From an uncultured Spirochaetales bacterium (lineage in GTDB: Bacteria; Spirochaetota; Spirochaetia; Sphaerochaetales; Sphaerochaetaceae), in contig CASDXQ010000001.1 in the NCBI GenBank assembly GCA_949285145.1, positions 1 to 64,000 on the forward strand: a stretch of 64,000 bases of DNA, written 5' to 3'. The notes beneath the pieces were generated by a model. It was given only the letters and a program-made list of their open reading frames with translations. It had not been told where the DNA came from and did not search any database. Position numbers and translations under genes: made by a program. This document shows positions 16,104 through 23,888 of the stretch, piece after piece. Position 1 is the first letter of the stretch. Every line of letters starts with the position of its first letter.

Positions 16104-16144
16104 AAAACAAAAGGCTAACGCTTTTCAAACAAAAAGATAGCCTT
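16104..16144 (-). terminator. Terminator after tldD-pmbA
   Basis: Minus-strand AAGGCTA pairs with TAGCCTT over a 20-base loop and is followed by TTGTTTT. Moderate strength; placed 43 bases after the pmbA stop. Confidence 0.55.
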
Positions 16145-16187
16145 GAAAATCAAAGAAAAAGAGAATTGAATCCTTTATCTTCGCAGC

Positions 16188-17528
16188 TTACTCCTTACCG
16201 GCAACTGAAAGGGATGTGACAAGTATGGAAGGACTGCCTGTCCTGAATGGAGAGACAGTCACATCGAACTCCAGATCATCCGCTATTGCGCTTATATTCT
16301 CAAGAAGCTGAAAGAAATTTCCGGCAACAGTAAAACCATCAACTGGCTCCATCACTTTTCCGCCGGCAATTCTGAAGCCGGATGATTCAATGGAGAAATC
16401 TCCGCTTACCGGATCCGCTCCTGCATGGAATCCTTTCATGCCTGTGACATAAATTCCATCCTTGCATTCCTCAAGAAGTTCGTCAAAGGATCTTGAACCT
16501 TTTTCCACATAGAAAGAAAAAGGAGAAATGATGCTGCCGGCACTTGTTGAAGCTCCGTTTCCTGTACTTTCACATCCGGCTTTAAGAGCCCATTGACGGT
16601 TGTAAAGCAGAGTCTCAAGACGCCCGTTTCTGATCACATGCTTCTTGAAAGTCGCTCTGGCATCTCCATCATAGGTTTTCTGCATCGAGTATCCCGGATA
16701 AAGAGGGTCGTCAACAAGAGACAGGAGAGGAGATGCGATCAATTTCCCCATTTTTCCCTTGTATGGGGACAGACCCAGAAGCGCGTTTTTGCCAGAAAAT
16801 GCGCAGGAAAAAGCAGAAAGGAACATATTGAAACATTCAGGAGAGAATACAATTTTGTAGACACCGCCGGAAAGCTGCCGTGCATGAAGCTTTCTTACGG
16901 CTTTCGTGACTGTCTCCCTCATATCGAGATCCGGCACGTTACCTTCTTTTGCGCAAAATGCAGTTCTAACCTCATTCCCGTCTTTCACTACCACCTGACT
17001 TGCAAGATAGCTTGATGAAAAACTGTTTGAAAGGAACAGTCCCATGCTGTTTACAAGAAAACTTTCTCCGCGGCTTGCTGCGATATCGCTGCCTGTACCC
17101 TCACCGACCCTGCTGTCACTTTCAAAAAGAACTTTCTGGGTTTGCAGGAGAACTTTCTTCATCTCAGAAGCCGTACATGTGTATGAGGAGGGCGCATTCT
17201 TCTCTGGATATTTCATGTCTGTGAAATATATCTCCGGATCAAAAGAGGGATCCTTCTCTTTTATGGCAGAATTCTCATAAGCTTTTCTGACAAGAAGGGG
17301 AATTATTTCCTTATCAACCCTGTCACTCCTCACGCTTCCTTCCCTGCCTTCATAAATCAGACGGAGAGTGATGCCATAATCCTGAGAGGATGATGACTCG
17401 ACAAGTTCATAGTTTATCATGGAAGCTGATAGAGAAGATTGCGATGAGACAATGAATTCCCATTCATTCACACCTATTTCACTGCAGGCTCTGTCAACTT
17501 CAGCTCTGATCTGATCAATGTTCTTCAT
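16188..17528 (-). CDS. pmbA: TldD/PmbA family protein PmbA (TldE)
   Basis: PmbA (TldE) is the non-catalytic partner of the TldD metalloprotease; the pair matures peptides such as microcins and acts on modified peptides. The 446-residue protein contains the RGESFLVNSMG, YDGDARATFKKHVI, ALKAGCESTGNG and GMKGFHAGADPVSGDFSIES motifs of the family. It lacks the HExxxH zinc motif, as expected for this subunit. The start codon is one base after the tldD stop. The last 26 codons are duplicated at 14402-14482. Confidence 0.93.
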   Translation of the reverse strand: MKNIDQIRAEVDRACSEIGVNEWEFIVSSQSSLSASMINYELVESSSSQDYGITLRLIYEGREGSVRSDRVDKEIIPLLVRKAYENSAIKEKDPSFDPEIYFTDMKYPEKNAPSSYTCTASEMKKVLLQTQKVLFESDSRVGEGTGSDIAASRGESFLVNSMGLFLSNSFSSSYLASQVVVKDGNEVRTAFCAKEGNVPDLDMRETVTKAVRKLHARQLSGGVYKIVFSPECFNMFLSAFSCAFSGKNALLGLSPYKGKMGKLIASPLLSLVDDPLYPGYSMQKTYDGDARATFKKHVIRNGRLETLLYNRQWALKAGCESTGNGASTSAGSIISPFSFYVEKGSRSFDELLEECKDGIYVTGMKGFHAGADPVSGDFSIESSGFRIAGGKVMEPVDGFTVAGNFFQLLENISAIADDLEFDVTVSPFRTGSPSILVTSLSVAGKE

Positions 17529-17529
17529 T

Positions 17530-18918
17530 TCAACGTCCCCCTACAGTTATTGATCTGACCCTGATGAGAGGCTGTCCCACATCAGTGGGAATTGAACCGG
17601 AAGAAGCTCCGCACATTCCCTGCCCTGTAAGCATATGTCTGCCGACCATATCGATATCAAGCAGGATACGGCTGCCTTTTCCTATGAGTGAGGCGCCTCT
17701 CACCGCATTGCATATCTTTCCGTTTCTGATTCTGTATGCCTCGGTTACCGCGAAATTGAATTCTCCTGTTGCAGGATTTACACTGCCTCCTCCCATTTTT
17801 GCACAGTAAATCCCGTTGTCTATCGAGGCGATTATATCCTCATCTTCATCCTCTCCCGCCGCGATGTATGTATTTGTCATGCGGCTTGTGGGAGTATACT
17901 GGTAATTCTGGCGCCGGGATGATCCGCTTGACTTCTCATTCATACGCCTTCCATTGAAACGGTCGACCAGATAATTCCTGAGTATTCCATTTTCTATGAG
18001 AATGTTTTTCTGGGAAGGAGTGCCTTCATCATCTATGTTCATTGAACCCCATGCGTTTGCAATTGTACCGTCATCAATCGCAGTCACTTTCTCATTTGCG
18101 ATTTTCTCTCCTTTCCTGAGAGCGAATTCACTAAGTCCGTAGGCAACCCTCGAAGCTTCAAGGGAATGTCCGCATGATTCATGGAAAATCACACCGCCGA
18201 ATCCGTTTTCGATTGCTGCGGTATAAACTCCGCTTTCAATATAATCCGCCTCTATATTCACGACAGCCTGTCTTGCGGCTTCTCTCCCGATCTCTTCAGG
18301 TTTTATGACCTTCTCCAGCATTTCCATACCCATCTGTCTTCCTGGGCCGCAGAAACCTGTCTGGCTCACACTGCCTTTTGATGCCACTGCAGAACATGCC
18401 ATACGGCAGCGTATCTGCCTGTCCGATGTAAGAAGACCTTCGGAATTGGCTATGACTATCTTTCTGTCTGAATCAATGAATGTACCGGTAACCTGGGAAA
18501 TTACAGGTGAATAGGATTTTGCGCTCACACACATCTTCCTGACAAGTTCAGCTTTTTCCTGTGCAGGAATTCCTGAGGGGACTGTCTCTATCTTATGTAT
18601 ATTGGCGTTAAGTCTTTCCTTCAGGTAAAAAGACTCTGCAACTCTCTTTCCATCCCCGATTATCTGAGCTGCATTCCGTGCTGCAGACAATACAGCGTCC
18701 TCGCTCAGATCACTTGTTGATGCGCTAGCGCTTTTCAATCCGCAATACACTCTGATCCCAAGACCCGATACAACAGCAGAAGAAACAGAGTCGACTCTGG
18801 CATCGACAAGAGAAATTGCATTGTTCAGGCTCTCCTCGATGAAAACTTCCGCAAAATCCGCACCGGTTGAAAGAGCCTCATCAAGTGCTTTCACGATAAG
18901 ATTCTCATTTAAAGGCAT
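17530..18918 (-). CDS. tldD: TldD metalloprotease subunit
   Basis: TldD is the catalytic subunit of the TldD/PmbA protease. The 462-residue protein has the zinc motif HESCGHSLEA (His-Glu-x3-His) in GFGGVIFHE, around residue 250. It also has ENGILRNYLVDRFNGRRM, RMTNTYIAAGE, MGGGSVNPATGEFNFAV and the C-terminal GMCGASSGSIPTDVGQP. It overlaps the upstream flavoprotein gene by ten bases and precedes pmbA by one base. No obvious peptide substrate gene is adjacent. Confidence 0.95.
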   Translation of the reverse strand: MPLNENLIVKALDEALSTGADFAEVFIEESLNNAISLVDARVDSVSSAVVSGLGIRVYCGLKSASASTSDLSEDAVLSAARNAAQIIGDGKRVAESFYLKERLNANIHKIETVPSGIPAQEKAELVRKMCVSAKSYSPVISQVTGTFIDSDRKIVIANSEGLLTSDRQIRCRMACSAVASKGSVSQTGFCGPGRQMGMEMLEKVIKPEEIGREAARQAVVNIEADYIESGVYTAAIENGFGGVIFHESCGHSLEASRVAYGLSEFALRKGEKIANEKVTAIDDGTIANAWGSMNIDDEGTPSQKNILIENGILRNYLVDRFNGRRMNEKSSGSSRRQNYQYTPTSRMTNTYIAAGEDEDEDIIASIDNGIYCAKMGGGSVNPATGEFNFAVTEAYRIRNGKICNAVRGASLIGKGSRILLDIDMVGRHMLTGQGMCGASSGSIPTDVGQPLIRVRSITVGGR

Positions 18919-19409
18919 CCGTTTTCCTCCTTCCAGCCTTTTGTCGCCTTGACTGAAAACACCTCTGTCTCGATTCTGTAAACAAGAATTGCGCTCATCG
19001 CTCTCATGTCAAGATCAAATCCTTCTCTTTCATAATGTTTCATTATAAGCTCAACACCTTTTTTCCTCTCCGTTTCATCATCAACAAGATACACTATTCC
19101 TTTTCCTATGAAAGATGCGTAATTCATGTTGCATGTCCTCTTCCTCTCATCCATGAAAAGAGATGAATTTCCGATTAGAGAGAAAGTACATGAACATTGT
19201 CTGCCGATCAGTCTGTTGAGAGTTCCGTCTTTTGCCTTGTGGAAATAAAAAAAATGCTTTCCGTCTTTTTCCTCTTCACCGAAACACAAAGGAATGATAT
19301 AAGGAACAGAATCAGCATTCAACGCTATGCTGAGCACCTGGCTCTGTCTGATGCATTTTCTGACTGCATCAGGTTCTGATGACACATCTCTGTCAGATCT
19401 TCTCATCAA
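18909..19409 (-). CDS. Pyridoxamine 5'-phosphate oxidase-like flavoprotein (NimA type)
   Basis: The 166-residue protein resembles the split-barrel flavin-binding family that includes nitroimidazole-resistance NimA proteins. Recognisable parts are CIRQSQVLSIALNADSVPYI with IPLCFG, then HFFYFHKAKDGTLNRLI, then YASFIGKGIVYLVDD, and a C-terminal VYRIETEVFSVKATKG. The fold and flavin binding are inferred from family resemblance. Substrate unknown; nitroimidazole reduction is only one possibility. It overlaps both neighbours (16 bases with the DUF368 gene, 10 with tldD), so it is part of their operon. Confidence 0.75.
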   Translation of the reverse strand: MMRRSDRDVSSEPDAVRKCIRQSQVLSIALNADSVPYIIPLCFGEEEKDGKHFFYFHKAKDGTLNRLIGRQCSCTFSLIGNSSLFMDERKRTCNMNYASFIGKGIVYLVDDETERKKGVELIMKHYEREGFDLDMRAMSAILVYRIETEVFSVKATKGWKEENGCL

Positions 19410-20214
19410 GCTGAGCCTCCTTGGATGATATAAGATATATTATGATGAAACCCGCTACGAATGAAACCGCTGAGCAGAGAATTTCCAGACCGTGCGGGGT
19501 TCCCGGGTAAACCGTATACACAGAGCCGACAAGAAAGCCAAGTATGAGTGTATATGTGAAGGACGGAAAACGATACATGCATATCTCAAGCACTCTTGTA
19601 AGAAGAATGACACCGAGAATGAAACCGAGAACAAAGGGGACAAGCGCAAGAACATCCAGCTGGGAAATCGCACTCATCACGAAATCATATGTCCCCAGCA
19701 GCAGGAGCAGATAGCTTGTGCTTATTCCCGGAAGGATAAAGCCGACTGCAACGACAAGTCCGGTGACAATCTGCAGAAGAAATGTGGAAAAGCTCATGCC
19801 GCTGACTGCAGCAGCATCCATCTGAGGCAAGAAACTCATCATGATGACAATAAAAGCTCCTATGCAGAAAAAAAGCATATGGGAAGGCTTAACTTTATCA
19901 ATCATTGCTTTTTTGCACAGCATCGGAACTGATCCGAAAACAAGGCCGATGAAGAAGAACATCGATACTATCGGGAAGCGGTCGATTATGTCTGTTATCG
20001 GGCGGGCACAGAGGACAATTCCGGCAAGTCCTGCAATGGCAAACTGCAGAAGAAATAGGAAATTCTTCTTCACATCCTTGAAAAAACTGCTGACTGAAGA
20101 AATGAGACGGTCATATATTCCAAGAATCATGGCCATTGATCCGCCGGAAACTCCGGGAACCATCATGGTAGAACCAACAACAAAACCTTTTATCAGAACA
20201 CTGATTGAGAACAT
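19393..20214 (-). CDS. DUF368 membrane protein, likely polyprenyl-phosphate transporter (PopT family)
   Basis: A 273-residue polytopic membrane protein with about eight to nine hydrophobic helices. Its N-terminus (GFVVGSTMMVPGVSGGSMAM) has the MxPGVSGGxxA motif of DUF368, and the second half repeats it as VGFILPGISTSYLLLLLG. DUF368 proteins have recently been shown to recycle undecaprenyl phosphate across the inner membrane. A TATATT lies six bases before the ATG, so this operon may also start without a leader, though no good -35 is seen. Confidence 0.85.
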   Translation of the reverse strand: MFSISVLIKGFVVGSTMMVPGVSGGSMAMILGIYDRLISSVSSFFKDVKKNFLFLLQFAIAGLAGIVLCARPITDIIDRFPIVSMFFFIGLVFGSVPMLCKKAMIDKVKPSHMLFFCIGAFIVIMMSFLPQMDAAAVSGMSFSTFLLQIVTGLVVAVGFILPGISTSYLLLLLGTYDFVMSAISQLDVLALVPFVLGFILGVILLTRVLEICMYRFPSFTYTLILGFLVGSVYTVYPGTPHGLEILCSAVSFVAGFIIIYLISSKEAQLDEKI

Positions 20215-20234
20215 GGTAGAAATATAGCATTAAA

Positions 20235-20264
20235 CAAAAAAGAAAGCCACATGATGTGGCTTTC
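20235..20264 (-). terminator. Terminator of the UPF0164/lipoprotein operon
   Basis: Minus-strand GAAAGCCACATGATGTGGCTTTC is a near-perfect palindrome followed by TTTTTTGTTT, 32 bases after the stop at 20296. Confidence 0.85.
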
Positions 20265-20295
20265 CATGAATATATCTGGTAAAAGATACGCCCTG

Positions 20296-21603
20296 TCAGC
20301 GTTCCCACAGGATATTGAGTCTGATTGTGAGTGCATCAACGTCTCTGTCACCGAGATTCTCACCGAACTCATTCCAGTAATAGGATGCTTCAAGATGAAT
20401 AAGGTTGAAGAGATTGATACCGAGACCGACTGATGCATATCCGCTATTAAGACCACCGCGCAGTTCAAGGAACTTGAAGAGCTGCAGCTCAGCACCGACC
20501 TTGACACGTGTAAGGAATGAATTAAGTGAAATGTCATCGAAAAGGCCGATGACATCAACAACATCAAATGCAACTGTCGGATCAGCCAGCCACTCCCATC
20601 CGCCGAGATCAGGAGACCAGCCGAAGCCGAGTGAGAGGTTCATATCTGACTTTGCTGTGAAAGCATCTGATTCAAAAACATCTGAAACGATGCTCATCGG
20701 ATCTCCTGTAAGTCCTTCGATATTCGTAATCATGTAGTTGTATCCGCCGTTGACCAGCTGGATGTTGGAAGCAACAGCAGCGAGTGTGAAGCCGAACGGG
20801 AAATTGACGTTCGCACCTACTGTAAGCGGAACAGCCCAGCCTATTGCAACAGGCTTTGCATTGAGTATGGCCATCGGATCACTTTCGCTTCCTTCAGCAG
20901 GAATCATATCAAGTGCATCCTGTGCGCTTATCGACTCCATGAATGCCCTAATCTGAAGTGCTGCGGAAACACCGATGTCAAAGTTGATTGCGCTGTCACG
21001 GAAGAAGCGCAGTCCGATACCTGCTGTAAGAGCGGCATCAACCTGCGGGATAATCTGGATATCAGCAATGGAATTACCTGTATCAGTATATGTGTTCAGG
21101 TTCACCTGTGTATCAACTGCAAGAGCAAAACGGCCGAGCTTGAAGCCGACACCTGCATCAACAGTAGCAAGCTTGTTGCGGCCGTAGCCTGAAAGAGCGG
21201 AAAGGATACCCGGCTTTCCGTCGCTGCCCAGAAGAGTTGATGAAAGCTTTTCGGGATCAGTGAAGATAGAGGGATCCTCAATTGCAGAGGTCACGATACC
21301 TGTGTCATAAATTCCCTTGACATTATACAGGGTGACCGCAACATTCGGCATGTTGAACACAAGACCTCTTGCTCCGAGGGAAGCAGGGTTGATGTAGAGC
21401 GAATCCTGATTGTTGAATACAGCGAGACCGGCTCCGCCCATAGCCATGATTCTCGCACTAGTCTTTGTATACGGTGCACTCAGCGCATTTGAATACATTG
21501 CATGATCAATGCCTTCAAATACAATATCATCAGCTGCAAATACGGATGAGCAGGCAGCAAAAACAATGAAAACTGTGACTAAAATCTTTTTAATACTGTT
21601 CAT
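20296..21603 (-). CDS. UPF0164/FadL-like outer membrane protein
   Basis: A 435-residue exported protein with signal peptide MNSIKKILVTVFIVFAACSS then VFA. The mature start includes ARIMAMGGAGLAVFNNQDSL and YINPASLGARG, the hallmark N-terminal plug region of the UPF0164/PorV/FadL-like family that is expanded in Treponema. Many amphipathic strands follow, ending LTIRLNILWER. Members are thought to import hydrophobic molecules such as fatty acids; the ligand here is unknown. It lies 17 bases after a lipoprotein gene and shares its promoter. Confidence 0.85.
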   Translation of the reverse strand: MNSIKKILVTVFIVFAACSSVFAADDIVFEGIDHAMYSNALSAPYTKTSARIMAMGGAGLAVFNNQDSLYINPASLGARGLVFNMPNVAVTLYNVKGIYDTGIVTSAIEDPSIFTDPEKLSSTLLGSDGKPGILSALSGYGRNKLATVDAGVGFKLGRFALAVDTQVNLNTYTDTGNSIADIQIIPQVDAALTAGIGLRFFRDSAINFDIGVSAALQIRAFMESISAQDALDMIPAEGSESDPMAILNAKPVAIGWAVPLTVGANVNFPFGFTLAAVASNIQLVNGGYNYMITNIEGLTGDPMSIVSDVFESDAFTAKSDMNLSLGFGWSPDLGGWEWLADPTVAFDVVDVIGLFDDISLNSFLTRVKVGAELQLFKFLELRGGLNSGYASVGLGINLFNLIHLEASYYWNEFGENLGDRDVDALTIRLNILWER

Positions 21604-21620
21604 ATCTTACCTCCTTATCC

Positions 21621-23351
21621 TCAGTTTTTCTGAAATTCATCATACATCTTGCTGACAGCATCTGCGAATGACGTGAATGAACCGTCATCTTCAGCATTGG
21701 AGACACCAAGCTGTTCAAGGATATCGAACACATTGAAAGCGCCCACAGTTGTCATCTTGTCAAGAAGAGCCGCCTTGTTCTCAAGATAATTCTTTATCAC
21801 AGGAACATTTCCTTCAGAAACTTCATTGACTCCGTATGTCAGGATGTTTTCAAAAACTGCGGTGATCATGCTGTTGTCATCATCATTTTCACCGACAATC
21901 TGACCATCAGCCATCAGGCCTAATGCCTCAAGAACATCTGTCTGGACATAAATCCTCGTATCAGCTTCTATGACACCTTTACTGATCCATTCATTCTTTT
22001 CAAGGAAAACATTCAGTTCATCAACAAGATCAAGGTCGTTCAGCGAGAAGATCCTGTCAACGGCGGAAAGGATACCTGAAAGAATGTAGTCAAGAGCAGA
22101 TGAGATGGATGCCTTGCCCTTGTCCTTGATGTAAGAGAAGTCTGCCGGGTTGATCATTTCAACGTCTGCAGGAACAAGGAAATACATCATGTCATAAGCC
22201 GTGACAAGAGAACCCATTGCATTGATTCTTGTTCTCAGATCAGAGAACTGAATGACACCGTTCTTCTCACTTGTTCCGAAAACAGATGTCATGATGCTTC
22301 TTGTCACTGAAAGGATCTTGCGGGCATCCGCTGTTGCTTCAGGATCATTTGCATCCTGACCTGCTGCTGGAGACACATACCAGTCACCTTCAATTTTCCA
22401 GTTATCATCTTCTGTATCCTGCAGTTCATTTTCCAAACTTTCTGCTGAAAGACTTCTCCTGGAATATACCTCAGGAGTGTCTTCTCCGTCAGAAGATGTA
22501 TTCATAAGACTTATAAGATCGCCGATGGCGGGAATAGTAAGCAGATCAATATCGCCTGAAAGAGCTTTGGTAACATCTGCCAGAACTGTCGCATCGTTGA
22601 TCAGCGATTTTACGGAGTCCTTCTCAAGCATGGAAGATGCATCGCTCTCACCCTTAATTTCCGCATAAGCACTTGCCGCTGAAGATACAAGGTTCGTGAT
22701 CATCTGAACCTGAACGACATCAGCCTGAGTCAGTTCTTTATCTGAAGAAGCTTTTGCATTAAGCTGGCTCTGAAGATCATTAAGGACTTTATTGATCTTC
22801 TCGTCATTTATCTTATCATTCAATGTTGTGATGACAGCTGAAGTAAGAGCCATTGAACCTTTTGCAGCATCACTCTTGTCTGAGGCTTTTTTCATGTCCT
22901 CAACAAATGCATTTCTCTGTGCGCCCTGAAGTGAAAGCGTGATGTTCTCGTTGAAAGAGTTCTTCTCTTCCGTGCTCTGGGCTTTCAATACACCCTTTTC
23001 AACAATCTCTTTCTGCTCCTCAGGAATTGTTATTGAAACTGAAACATTTTCTCCGGCAATATCCTTGATGGCAGTTTCCACAGAACCAAGACCGAGTTTC
23101 GTCAATGTATCGGAAGTCAGCTCATTTGTAGAACCAGAACTCCCTTCATTATTAAAGATGTCGTTAACGGTTTCCGTGTTGTTGATTGCATCATTTACAG
23201 CAGAAACATTCTTTATGTCAACACTGATCCAGCCCCACTCGAAATACTTGTTTCCCTGCAGAGATTCAAATGCAGAATCAAGCGAGCAGGATGCCATTGT
23301 AAACAAAAGCAACAGACATACAACAAGTACGCTGATAAATTTCCTTCTCAT
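21621..23351 (-). CDS. Large lipoprotein of unknown function
   Basis: A 576-residue lipoprotein with signal sequence MRRKFISVLVVCLLLLFTMA and lipobox MASC. The mature part is rich in alpha-helix-forming and acidic residues, with no domain that I recognise. A hydrophilic, low-complexity linker (TSSDGEDTPEVYSRRSLSAE) sits near residue 295. It is the first gene of an operon with the UPF0164 protein, so the two may act together at the outer membrane. That partnership is an inference from gene order. Confidence 0.8.
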   Translation of the reverse strand: MRRKFISVLVVCLLLLFTMASCSLDSAFESLQGNKYFEWGWISVDIKNVSAVNDAINNTETVNDIFNNEGSSGSTNELTSDTLTKLGLGSVETAIKDIAGENVSVSITIPEEQKEIVEKGVLKAQSTEEKNSFNENITLSLQGAQRNAFVEDMKKASDKSDAAKGSMALTSAVITTLNDKINDEKINKVLNDLQSQLNAKASSDKELTQADVVQVQMITNLVSSAASAYAEIKGESDASSMLEKDSVKSLINDATVLADVTKALSGDIDLLTIPAIGDLISLMNTSSDGEDTPEVYSRRSLSAESLENELQDTEDDNWKIEGDWYVSPAAGQDANDPEATADARKILSVTRSIMTSVFGTSEKNGVIQFSDLRTRINAMGSLVTAYDMMYFLVPADVEMINPADFSYIKDKGKASISSALDYILSGILSAVDRIFSLNDLDLVDELNVFLEKNEWISKGVIEADTRIYVQTDVLEALGLMADGQIVGENDDDNSMITAVFENILTYGVNEVSEGNVPVIKNYLENKAALLDKMTTVGAFNVFDILEQLGVSNAEDDGSFTSFADAVSKMYDEFQKN

Positions 23352-23427
23352 ATGATTTCTCCCCTATAATTTCTCATTTGCCTTAAAACCTGCATGGTTT
23401 TCAGACAAATTCGTTATGAGCACACAT

Positions 23428-23457
23428 ATTATATACATCAGCAATTGAAAAAATCAA
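23428..23457 (-). promoter_or_regulatory. Promoter of the lipoprotein/UPF0164 operon
   Basis: Minus-strand TTGATT (23452-23457), 18 bases, TATAAT (23428-23433). A leader of about 70 bases follows and contains a small AAAACC/GGTTTT hairpin before GGGGAG and the ATG. Confidence 0.65.
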
Positions 23458-23502
23458 ATATCTGCTTCCTGTTATTTGTATTTTTAACTGCTGTTTTCCC
23501 CA

Positions 23503-23739
23503 TTATCTGCCGTACATATCCTCAAGAGTTCTGATCTGAGTGTCAAATTCAGAAAAGTCGTACATATCCTCCATCTTGAAATCAAGCACCTTTGACAGCT
23601 TATATGCAAGTTCCAGGGACGGAGAGAAAATCTCTTTTTCAATTGAATAGATTGTCTGACGGGAAACACCGCAGCAGAAAGCAAGTTCGCTCTGACTCAT
23701 ACGGCGTTTGATTCTCAATGCTTTCACCAGATTTTTCAT
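23503..23739 (-). CDS. XRE-family HTH transcriptional regulator
   Basis: A small (78 residues) helix-turn-helix protein of the YgzD/Cro type. The HTH is MSQSELAFCCGVSRQTIYSI followed by EKEIFSPSLELAYKLSKVL, and the short tail has FKMEDMY. I prefer the ATG at 23739 because a promoter-like TTGACA lies just upstream; the frame remains open to 23790 but that ATG has no ribosome-binding site. Its target is unknown; the nearest candidates are itself, the lipoprotein operon downstream, and ppdK. Confidence 0.8.
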   Translation of the reverse strand: MKNLVKALRIKRRMSQSELAFCCGVSRQTIYSIEKEIFSPSLELAYKLSKVLDFKMEDMYDFSEFDTQIRTLEDMYGR

Positions 23740-23744
23740 AACAA

Positions 23745-23774
23745 TATACTTGAACAGGTTTTCAGAATTGTCAA
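23745..23774 (-). promoter_or_regulatory. Possible promoter of the XRE regulator
   Basis: Minus-strand TTGACA (23769-23774) with AGTATA (23745-23750) after 18 bases, or TATATT (23743-23748) after 20. The ATG follows within five bases, again pointing to a leaderless mRNA. Confidence 0.4.
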
Positions 23775-23837
23775 GTTTTAATGACCTCATTTATCTGATT
23801 AATTACAGAACAGGAAAAAATCTGCCGGAGAGATCAG

Positions 23838-23873
23838 AAAAAAAGACAGGGGCAGGAAAAACTGCCCCTGTCT
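23838..23873 (-). terminator. Strong terminator after ppdK
   Basis: A 13-base GC-rich stem (AAGACAGGGGCAG with CTGCCCCTGTCTT) with a short loop and a T-run on the minus strand. The A-rich left flank means it could also act on plus-strand transcripts only weakly. Confidence 0.9.
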
Positions 23874-23888
23874 TCATAAACGATGAAA

